DNA of 64,000 nt from Kordia sp. (GTDB taxonomy: Bacteria; Bacteroidota; Bacteroidia; Flavobacteriales; Flavobacteriaceae), in the NCBI GenBank assembly GCA_002733415.1, contig NVVR01000009.1, positions 1 through 64,000 on the forward strand. The letters run 5' to 3'. Below are positions 7,569 through 14,468 of this stretch, piece by piece. Position numbers and translations under genes: made by a program. The notes under the pieces are model-generated. The model saw nothing but the letters and a program-made list of their open reading frames with translations. It was not told the origin of the DNA and searched no databases. The first letter of the stretch is position 1, and every line of letters starts with the position of its first letter.

Positions 7569-9176
7569 CTATTTGTATAATTCGCGTTCCATATAATGTT
7601 GCGTACCTTCTTTAAAGTGAATATCTGTCCAAGAGTCATCTACTGACAAATAATCACTAAAATAAACTTCATCTAGACCGTGGTTTGCCATTTGATTTCG
7701 GAATTCATAATGATTAAATAAACGATTGAACTCTGTAAGGTAAATATCCACAACTTCAGTATTACCTCGAATAATAATCATATTTTCATCATTATTTTTT
7801 GTTGAGGCTTCAGAGAAATTTGCGGACCCAGTAATAAGTGTAGGATCATCAGTTAAAGGATCAATAAAAAGGTATTTAGTATGCAAGTATTTTACATGTA
7901 CATTTAAATTTGTTAAATGCTCTTCTTCCCAACCTTTCAAGCTTTCCTCTTCTATTTCATGTTCATTTAAAATGGCTCCTAAAGCAATTCTATTGTTTTT
8001 TACATCTTTAAAAGTATCGAATGTTTTCCCTTCATGTTCTAGTAGAATGTATCGTAACGATTTATCTTCTTTACTCATTACATCTGCAAAATCCTGGTTC
8101 ACACCAAAGGCAGCTGTAAATCCAATAGATTTAGTTGCCTCTTTGATTTGCCTACTATACCACTCCAATACACTTAAATCCTCTCTTGGGCTAAAAATTG
8201 GTGTGATTCCTTTGTTTGCTTTACCAGTAGGAGTTGGTGTATGTTTATCATTTTCTGGACGAATTTCTTTCATTTCTGGATTTTCAGAAAGTCGCGTCCA
8301 ATACTTAAAATAATCAGCAGCTACTTTAGGATCTCTAACGATATGACCAACATTAGATTGTCCGAAAATCCCTCCTTTGGTGAAATTGGTAGAACCCATC
8401 CAAACTTCTTTTGGCTCGCCTTTGTATAAAAGAACAATATACTTGTTATGCTTTATAGAAGAATTTGCTGACCTCGGAATCATTAATTTTTCAATTCCTG
8501 GAACTTTAGCCGTAGCATTGTCAGTACTTTCCCATGGTCCCCTTTTTGAACGATCATATACAATTTTCACATCGGCTCCAGTCTGTGATGCATTATACAA
8601 TGCTTGAATAACAGGAACATGATCAAACTCATAAGCAGCTACCCTTAAAGAATAATCTTCCCCTTTTGCTTCACCAATAAATGCTATAAGAGCTTCCTCT
8701 AAGCCTCGAGATAACCATTTGTAAGCTTCATTATTTGGAATTTTATCAGGACTTTTATTATCAAACTTTTTTGCATAGACTTGTCCTACTGTGCCTCTAT
8801 TAAAAAAGACCCCATGTGTTCCAGAATTTGGATCTTCCGTTTTGATTTTTATTGTAATTGCATCTCCGTTTTTCATGTTTTTTGGTGTACCATAAACAGG
8901 AGTTGCAGAATATTCATAATTTGTATTTGGATTTGCTGTATAATCTCCCCAAAGAAATGCTTGAATTATATTTACATCATCTTTTTTTCCTTCCTTTTCA
9001 AACTCTTTAAATCCTTTTAGGATGATCTCTTTCCCTGAAGAAACATCTTTACGTCTTAGCGTAAAACCTAATAACTCTTTTCTAGCGGTAACATCCACAT
9101 CTAAGCAAAGTAGTACAACATGGGTTCCTGCAATTACATGTAGTGAAACTCCATTAGTATTATTTCTTAATCTCAT
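7569..9176 (-). CDS. Phospholipase D-like domain protein with one degenerate HKD motif
   Basis: I start it at Met 9176 (MRLRNNTNGVSLHVIAG), 54 codons inside the longest frame, because the upstream part spans a hairpin at 9250-9283 and looks non-coding. The 535-residue product has two PLD half-sites. The second is intact (HTKYLFIDP with GSANFSEAS). The first (KHNKYIVLLYKG with GSTNFTKGG) keeps His and Lys but lacks the usual Asp. The N-terminal 150 residues form a beta-rich domain without a clear match. It is the first gene of the eight-gene operon. Cleavage of a phosphodiester or transfer of a phosphatidyl-like group is known for the family; the substrate is unknown. Confidence 0.82.
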   Translation of the reverse strand: MRLRNNTNGVSLHVIAGTHVVLLCLDVDVTARKELLGFTLRRKDVSSGKEIILKGFKEFEKEGKKDDVNIIQAFLWGDYTANPNTNYEYSATPVYGTPKNMKNGDAITIKIKTEDPNSGTHGVFFNRGTVGQVYAKKFDNKSPDKIPNNEAYKWLSRGLEEALIAFIGEAKGEDYSLRVAAYEFDHVPVIQALYNASQTGADVKIVYDRSKRGPWESTDNATAKVPGIEKLMIPRSANSSIKHNKYIVLLYKGEPKEVWMGSTNFTKGGIFGQSNVGHIVRDPKVAADYFKYWTRLSENPEMKEIRPENDKHTPTPTGKANKGITPIFSPREDLSVLEWYSRQIKEATKSIGFTAAFGVNQDFADVMSKEDKSLRYILLEHEGKTFDTFKDVKNNRIALGAILNEHEIEEESLKGWEEEHLTNLNVHVKYLHTKYLFIDPLTDDPTLITGSANFSEASTKNNDENMIIIRGNTEVVDIYLTEFNRLFNHYEFRNQMANHGLDEVYFSDYLSVDDSWTDIHFKEGTQHYMERELYK

Positions 9177-9249
9177 AAGTTTCTTTTTTAATGGGTTAAA
9201 TATTGTTTTTGTAAACCTATGGAATAGGTAATGGAAATGAAATAGGTAT

Positions 9250-9283
9250 AAATACCTGTTTTTAATTTCAAAAACAGGTATTT
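9250..9283. terminator. Hairpin between the DUF6265 gene and the PLD operon
   Basis: Arms AAATACCTGTTTTT and AAAAACAGGTATTT form a 14-bp stem with a 6-nt loop. It lies downstream of the DUF6265 gene and upstream of the PLD start at 9176. The U-rich end in the minus direction is short, so it could be a terminator, an attenuator or an operator. Confidence 0.5.
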
Positions 9284-9389
9284 TGGATATTTTAAGTTTT
9301 AAGAACTTCTCTATTTCATTAATATGATTGACATTCAATCCAAACTAGTTGAAGAATTGAATATTTAAAATTGGCTTTATTATTAATTA

Positions 9390-9899
9390 TTAAAGTTTTA
9401 TATAATCAAATTGTAATTTTATTTTATTTCCAGAAACTATAGCATAAAGTCTGTCTCCATATTTCCAATATTTTATTTTATTAGGAGAATCGAGCTTTTT
9501 GTTCGGAAAATTAAGTGCTTTGTTTTCGCAAATAAACTCTTGGTTGTTAAAACTTGTCATTTTAAATGAGGATGGGATAACTTCACCTTGTAATTGAATT
9601 TTAAAACTCCAATTATTGTTTGATTTTACAAGTCTAAATTTTTCTTGATATATTGTATCCCCTTTTTGCATTGTAAAACTTGATCCAACATATTCAGTTT
9701 CACTAATTTTATCCCAATTTTCAAATGTTTCTTTACCAACTTCCTCATTACTTCTTTTCCATTCACCCAATAACCAATCAAAATTATCTGTTACTTCAAC
9801 TACTTTAATAGCCTCCACAATTGTCTTTGACTTTTCATTTTTAATCTGATTACATGACATAAATAAAATTCCAAAAAGTAAAATAAATGCATTTTTCAT
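9390..9899 (-). CDS. Lipoprotein with DUF6265-like domain
   Basis: A 169-residue protein with a lipoprotein signal (FGILFMSCNQ, lipidated Cys at about residue 16). The segment NFDWLLGEWKRSNEEVGKE (about 58-76) matches the start of the DUF6265 domain, a small beta-barrel common in Bacteroidota lipoproteins of unknown function. It stands alone between the eight-gene operon and an eroded region. A periplasmic or outer-membrane lipid-anchored location is expected. Confidence 0.75.
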   Translation of the reverse strand: MKNAFILLFGILFMSCNQIKNEKSKTIVEAIKVVEVTDNFDWLLGEWKRSNEEVGKETFENWDKISETEYVGSSFTMQKGDTIYQEKFRLVKSNNNWSFKIQLQGEVIPSSFKMTSFNNQEFICENKALNFPNKKLDSPNKIKYWKYGDRLYAIVSGNKIKLQFDYIKL

Positions 9900-10270
9900 A
9901 ATTTTTTGTTTTGCTTGTGACTAATATTGGTTGTTACTGCTCTTCTTTCCGTAAGATTTTTTAATCAATTTAAAAGTCTCATCTTGATAAGATTTGAAAA
10001 TTTTAAAGTTCTACGATTAAAAAATGGACAACATAACAAATGTTAATTTGTTCAAATGTAAAATTTATACCAAAACAGGACAATTAGCGAGAAGGAAACT
10101 TATACATAAAAATTAGTGGTAAGTTTATTAAAAACACGGGTAACATTTTTAAGTCTCTTTTAATCAATACATTATAAATCTGAAATCTCCTTATAAAAAT
10201 ATTCCGGAGCTTTTAAACCTTATTTTTTTATGATTTGCTTAAAAAAATGCCAATTCATTAGATATTTTTT
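9900..10270. other. Intergenic region, nothing recognised
   Basis: 371 bp of AT-rich DNA between the DUF6265 gene and the decayed outer-membrane protein. I see no ORF with plausible protein-like composition, no RNA gene and no strong hairpin. Confidence 0.5.
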
Positions 10271-10821
10271 TCATCGGAAACTAGGCAATAATTTCACAAG
10301 TATAATAAGCTCTTTAAAGGTTTTTTTTTGTCTTGAAGCATGGCATAAAACGTAACTTATAGATGGTAGTATTCTTGGCTTTCTAGTAATGGCTGAATAA
10401 TTTAATCCAAATGATAACATCGATGGTTTACCAAATGTCCCTCCTCTAAAATTAAGATCATCTGTACTTATTGAAGTAGTTAAATTAGAAGACAATGATG
10501 TGCTCATTTGTCCCGATAAAGCCAAATTGTTTCCTAAAAGATGTATGTATCTAATATTATAAATATTTTCTAAATCATTCGTTATTATGCCAAAACTATT
10601 ATCATAGCTTAACTTATAATAATCAACTCCAAAAGAATTAACTAGTTTTCTTTTTTAAATTTTACAGGAGTTAAGAATTTTATTGAAGTTTTAGAGGAAT
10701 AAATACCATCATCTGATAAAGGTCCTTGCGTATAATCAAGTGATATTCCTGCTTCATTACGCTGTGCGAAAATTTGAATACTTATACTAAAAAAAATAAT
10801 TACTATTACTCTATGATACAT
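10271..10821 (-). pseudogene. Frameshifted outer-membrane beta-barrel protein (DUF6268-like)
   Basis: From ATG at 10821 the frame encodes a signal peptide ending IQIFAQ, then EAGISLDYTQGPLSDDG, up to a TAG at about 10651. Shifting frame at the A-rich run near 10655 continues sensibly as LVNSFGVDYYKLSYDNSFG and on through LNFRGGTFGKPSMLSFGLNYS to a stop at 10271. Alternating beta-strand residues and the signal peptide fit an outer-membrane porin-like protein of the DUF6268 type. The C-terminus also looks disordered from about 10350 on, so a second lesion is possible. Either a sequencing error in the homopolymer or a real pseudogene. Confidence 0.65.
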
Positions 10822-11201
10822 CTTGCTTCATTTTTATAAAACAAAAGTATTTTCAATAGCCCTTTTTTTAAAATTAGATATATGAACTAACAAAATGACT
10901 CTACCAATATTGATTTGTGTTAGATAGATTAAGTTTCTTATTCCAAGTTTTGTAATTGAGAATTAAAATGAAGTTATTATGACTGGGGTAACAACGATGG
11001 AGATATAGACAGAGTACAGCACTTTGGAATTGAGTTATTCATGTTTTATTTTTATAAAATCATCAAATCCCTGAATAAAAACCAAGTAAAAACCCCTGAT
11101 TATAGGTCTAATTATTCAAAAACAAGCTGAAATAAAATGCGCTTAGGTAATTAATTTTTACATTGAAAATTCAATCATAAATTAATAAAATATACTAAGA
11201 C
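10822..11201. other. Intergenic region upstream of the R-body cassette
   Basis: 380 bp without a convincing gene. On the plus strand 10972-11130 is open and reads SYYDWGNNDGDIDRVQHFG before drifting into a lysine-rich tail. This looks like the fragment of a lost gene and has no start codon. The segment just before 11202 must hold the R-body promoter, but I see no good TAnnTTTG box. Confidence 0.4.
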
Positions 11202-11444
11202 ATGGCTTTTCCAACTTCAGTAAATGACCAAATAACTGATTCAGTAACACAATCAAGTATCGCTGTAATATCAAACGCTGGTCCCCTAGCATTAAGTAGC
11301 TTATACCAAGTACTTTCAAGTTCTTTATCCTTAGCTATACAAAATGCTGTAACCAACCAACAACAATTAAACACTATTGGTAATGCAGCTACAGTAAGTT
11401 GTGTAGATTATTTATTAAATACTACGAACAACATTAAAAAATAA
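11202..11444 (+). CDS. R-body structural protein, RebB family (copy 1)
   Basis: An 80-residue protein with the RebB-family core: NDQITDSVTQSSIAVISNAG, then ALSSLYQVLSSSLSLAIQNA and the marker VTNQQQLNTIGNAATV. RebB-type proteins polymerise into R-bodies, the coiled protein ribbons first known from Caedibacter killer particles of Paramecium, which unroll when the pH drops. The ATG follows a purine-poor leader. The second copy starts 19 bp after its stop. It is about 55% identical by eye to its neighbour. No signal peptide, as expected for a cytoplasmic inclusion. Confidence 0.9.
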   Translation: MAFPTSVNDQITDSVTQSSIAVISNAGPLALSSLYQVLSSSLSLAIQNAVTNQQQLNTIGNAATVSCVDYLLNTTNNIKK

Positions 11445-11463
11445 CCTTTATATAACATCAAAT

Positions 11464-11688
11464 ATGGCATTTCCAACAGCAGTAAACAGTCAAATTACAG
11501 ATTCAGTAACACAAACAAATGTAAAAGTTTTAGCAAACGCACCAGCATTAGCACTTTCTAATTTATATCAATCGGTAGCAAGTTCAATCGGTGTAGCATC
11601 TCAAAATGCGGTTACTAACCAACAAAATGCTAATACATTAACACAAGCAGTAACTACTAAATGTGTTGAAAAATTATTAGCTAAATAA
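11464..11688 (+). CDS. R-body structural protein, RebB family (copy 2)
   Basis: A 74-residue protein, the closest match here to the RebB consensus: NSQITDSVTQTNVKVLANAP, ALALSNLYQSVASSIGVASQ and NAVTNQQNANTLTQAVTT. It starts with the same MAFPT motif as copy 1, so the two arose by tandem duplication. It lies 19 bp after copy 1 and 4 bp before the larger third copy. R-bodies usually need two or more Reb proteins of different size, which matches this arrangement. Confidence 0.92.
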   Translation: MAFPTAVNSQITDSVTQTNVKVLANAPALALSNLYQSVASSIGVASQNAVTNQQNANTLTQAVTTKCVEKLLAK

Positions 11689-11692
11689 ACTT

Positions 11693-12085
11693 ATGAATAT
11701 AGCAGAGGAAACTAAACAAACCAAATCAGCTATAAACGATCAAATAGCTGATTCTATTACTACCATTCAAGAGCTCTTTAAAAAGCATAGTGGTGGCGAC
11801 CTTAGTATTATGGCACACCAAGTGATGACACAAGCTACAGGTATGGCTATGCTAAATTTGGTAAACCAACAACAACAGTTATATACTTTACAAAATACTG
11901 TAACTACGGTTGCTGTAAAGGCAATGTTAGCCTCTAATCCAGAAGATGCTGTGAAGTTAATGAACGAAACAGTTAAGAATAATAACTTTGCTGAAAACTA
12001 TAAAGAAATTAAAATCTTAATGGACGAACTTAGTAAATCATATAGTGAGATTAGGGAAAATGAATTAAAAAATGATATCAAATAA
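11693..12085 (+). CDS. Extended RebB-family protein (copy 3)
   Basis: A 130-residue protein. Residues 12-85 follow the Reb pattern: INDQIADSITTIQELF, then a gap-containing middle, MAMLNLVNQQQQLYTLQNTV and TTVAVKAML. A charged helical tail of about 45 residues (PEDAVKLMNETVKNNNF to the end) is absent from copies 1 and 2. It starts 4 bp after copy 2, so all three are translated from one message. It may cap, nucleate or cross-link the ribbon; that function is inferred. Confidence 0.8.
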   Translation: MNIAEETKQTKSAINDQIADSITTIQELFKKHSGGDLSIMAHQVMTQATGMAMLNLVNQQQQLYTLQNTVTTVAVKAMLASNPEDAVKLMNETVKNNNFAENYKEIKILMDELSKSYSEIRENELKNDIK

Positions 12086-12124
12086 TATCAAAAGCTTGAT
12101 AGCATAGTAATACCTTATAAGCAA

Positions 12125-12313
12125 ATGGTTAAAACAACAAAAAACGACTCATCAAAAAAAGCATCGGTGACTAAAAACACCAATAGCAAACAAGATAGTA
12201 TTCAAAAAAAAACTACAAAAAAAGAAGAATTTCAATATTCAAATGAAGAAGTGATAAAAGCTCAAGAAGCTGCAGAAATTGCTGTAATAAAGGCAATTCA
12301 AGACATGGCTTAG
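12125..12313 (+). CDS. Small lysine-rich protein linked to the R-body cassette
   Basis: A 62-residue protein 39 bp downstream of the last RebB-like gene. Its N-terminal half is Lys/Ser/Thr-rich and disordered-looking. The C-terminal half (YSNEEVIKAQEAAEIAVIKA) should form an amphipathic helix ending IQDMA. I do not recognise it as a known Reb protein. Position and shared strand suggest an assembly or tethering role. Bias toward AAA codons fits the local base composition, so it could also be a decayed larger gene. Confidence 0.55.
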   Translation: MVKTTKNDSSKKASVTKNTNSKQDSIQKKTTKKEEFQYSNEEVIKAQEAAEIAVIKAIQDMA

Positions 12314-12364
12314 TTTTATAAAATGTAAAATAAGAAGGTATTACCTATACTGTTATTTTACGAA

Positions 12365-12443
12365 TTGAGGTAATTGATATTTAGCTACATTATTTTCAAA
12401 TTCAAACTATTTTTAATAATCCATCACATAGGAATATCGTTAA
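12365..12443 (-). pseudogene. Remnant of a paralogue of the 16928-17389 gene (C-terminal end only)
   Basis: About 79 bp that align with the 3' end of the gene at 16928-17389 (16941-17016) at roughly 80% identity by eye. In the corresponding frame it reads VMDY, stop, K, stop, FEFENNVAKYQLPQF against VMDYSKLFEFENNQPKYQLPLF. Two stops and missing upstream sequence make it a dead fragment. Remnant and intact gene bracket the LytTR/kinase/receptor block. Confidence 0.65.
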
Positions 12444-12468
12444 AGAGAAACTAAGAAGTTTTAATTGG

Positions 12469-13182
12469 TTAAGAGCGCTTTAAGCTATCCAAAAAAGAAA
12501 CAACCTTATCCTTGTAACTAGCTCCAATTGGTATTTCAGTTGAAGAAACTTCTATGTCATTAAGGGTGAAAGCATTGATTTTGTTTATATTAATAACATA
12601 AGAGCGGTGAACACGTAGAAAATGACTTTCCTTTAACTCTTGTTCTATATCACCAATTTTATATTTGGATACAATATGCTTATCATCTATAGTATGAATT
12701 TTTATATAATCCTTTAAACTTTCAATATATAAAATGTCACCCATAACAATTTTATGGTGCTTGTTCCCTGATTTAACAATAATATAGTCATTTTGAGTAG
12801 TTTCTTTTTTTGTGCTTTCTACGATTTTGTTCTCTCTAAGTAATCTATCTATAGCCTTAAAAAAGCGTTCAAATGTTATGGGTTTCAACAAATAATCTAC
12901 TGCTTCCAAATCATAGCTTTCTATGGCGTAATCTCTGTAAGCAGTTGTAAAAATAGTTTTTGGAGGGTTTTTTAGAGTTTTCAAGAAATCTATACCTGTT
13001 AAATTTGGTATTTTGATATCCAAAAACATTAAGTCAATCTCCTGTGTACTCAAAATCTCGAAGGCTTTTAATGCATTGTTACATTTGGCAACAACTTCTA
13101 ATACATCAATTTTTGAAATATGACTTTCAATCAATTTAATAGCCAAGGGCTCATCATCTACTAATAAACATTTTATTTTCAT
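12469..13182 (-). CDS. LytTR family response regulator
   Basis: A 237-residue protein. The receiver domain (residues 1-115) has acidic D9/D10, phospho-acceptor D55 in LMFLDIKIPN and the lysine in YLLKPI. A C-terminal LytTR DNA-binding domain (about 135-235) contains IVKSGNKHHKIVMGDILYIE and FLRVHRSYVININKI. Its ATG abuts the TAG of the upstream kinase gene, so the two are translationally coupled. The partner kinase carries in-frame stops, which may leave this regulator without its normal phosphodonor. A likely target is the divergent receptor gene; the inverted repeat at 14339-14403 is a candidate operator. Confidence 0.9.
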   Translation of the reverse strand: MKIKCLLVDDEPLAIKLIESHISKIDVLEVVAKCNNALKAFEILSTQEIDLMFLDIKIPNLTGIDFLKTLKNPPKTIFTTAYRDYAIESYDLEAVDYLLKPITFERFFKAIDRLLRENKIVESTKKETTQNDYIIVKSGNKHHKIVMGDILYIESLKDYIKIHTIDDKHIVSKYKIGDIEQELKESHFLRVHRSYVININKINAFTLNDIEVSSTEIPIGASYKDKVVSFLDSLKRS

Positions 13183-14256
13183 CTAAATAGAGCTTTGATT
13201 GATTTGTAAAGTTACCGTAAATATATTCTTGTTTCTATCAATATTTAGACTGTATAGGTCTTGATAAATCAGATCCAATTGTTTTTTTATGTTTGCAAGT
13301 CCTATAGCTTCCTTATTGCTTCCCTCATAATGATTGGAAATGGTATTTCAAATTTCGAATGTAAACAAAGAATTTTTATTTGTAATTGAAATTTCTATTT
13401 TAGGAGAGCCACTATCCTCCCCTGCACCATGTTTAAAGGAATTCTCTACTAATGACAGTAAAATTAAAGGAGGTATTTCAGCATCAGTCTCAATGTTGGT
13501 TTTAAAGGATACCTGAAGTCTTTCATCGTATCTCAATTTTTCTAAATCTATATAATCTTCAAGTAACTTTATTTCGCTTGATAGCAACACAAACTTACTA
13601 TTGCATTTATATAATATATGGTCCAGAATTTCAGATAGCTTCCCTATAGATTCTGGTGCTTTAGGAGAATTCACTAAAGAAAGTGTGTAAATATTATTCA
13701 ATGTATTGAATAAAAAGTGAGGGTTCAATTGAGCTTTTAAGGTCTTCAACTCTCCTTCTGCTTTTTCTTTATCCAATGTTAAATCCTTTTCCCTTATTCT
13801 ATTATACTCTACAAAGTATTTTATAAACAAGAAAATTAAAGACACAGAATAAATGGCTGGAATGTAATGAAGGAGCAATTTCTTCCAATCCATAAAGATT
13901 TCAAGTATCGGTTCTTGTATAAAAGGAGGAACTCTTACTAATGTTTCTCCAATATGCACTATCAAAATTCTAGCTAAAACCCCCATTACATATGTGCCTA
14001 AGAGAAATAGTAATATAGAACCGTATAATTTTTTTTTAAGGAAAAACTTAGGTATTACAAAATAGGCCAAATAATACGCCATTAGCACTTGTGGAGCCAA
14101 CATGCACAAATCATAAACAAATGTCTTCATGAGCGAATGGTTCTCTTTCATTAAGGCACGGGAGAGTCCCAAAACAAATAATGTACCCCAAAAGGCTATA
14201 TGCATCAGAGCTCAATTTTTCTTAAAATAATGATAAATACTGTTCGAATAATTCAT
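13183..14256 (-). pseudogene. Sensor histidine kinase (LytS/YehU type) with two in-frame TGA codons
   Basis: The best open stretch is 13348-14205, but one continuous frame extends from ATG 14256 to TAG 13183 if two TGA codons are read through. The first is at codon 15: KKN, stop, ALMHIAFW, where Trp is usual in this family. The second is at 13348: LFTFEI, stop, NTISNH. The frame has four hydrophobic helices, the His-kinase box LNPHFLFNTLNNIY, an N-box VENSFKHG and, only after the second stop, the G-box GLANIKKQLDLIY. Without readthrough the ATP-binding domain is truncated, so the kinase is probably inactive. RecQ in this window ends in TGA, so TGA is a normal stop here. Confidence 0.75.
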
Positions 14257-14338
14257 AGGGATAAATATAGAAATAAGGATTAATTTCTTTCATTCTATCG
14301 ACAGAAAGTATGGAAACACTCCTAAACACACTCATTAT

Positions 14339-14403
14339 GTAGACAAATAGTTTTAAGCATTGAAAACCTATTAAACGACGTCTATTACCCCCTATTTGTC
14401 TAC
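14339..14403. promoter_or_regulatory. Long-spaced perfect inverted repeat between kinase and receptor genes
   Basis: GTAGACAAATAG (14339-14350) and its exact reverse complement CTATTTGTCTAC (14392-14403) flank 41 bp. The repeat lies between the divergent kinase (start 14256) and receptor (start 14469). It could be a cooperative operator for the LytTR regulator or the ends of a small lost insertion. Confidence 0.5.
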
Positions 14404-14468
14404 CGGATAGGTGACGTACTCTATTATTTTACATTTTTGAAATATCAATCAAAAAACAATTAACAAAC

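Noticed and set aside
9177-9338. N-terminal extension of the PLD-like protein
   Set aside because: The extension covers a 14-bp-stem hairpin and encodes low-complexity Phe/Leu/Lys/His sequence; Met 9176 begins the plausible domain.
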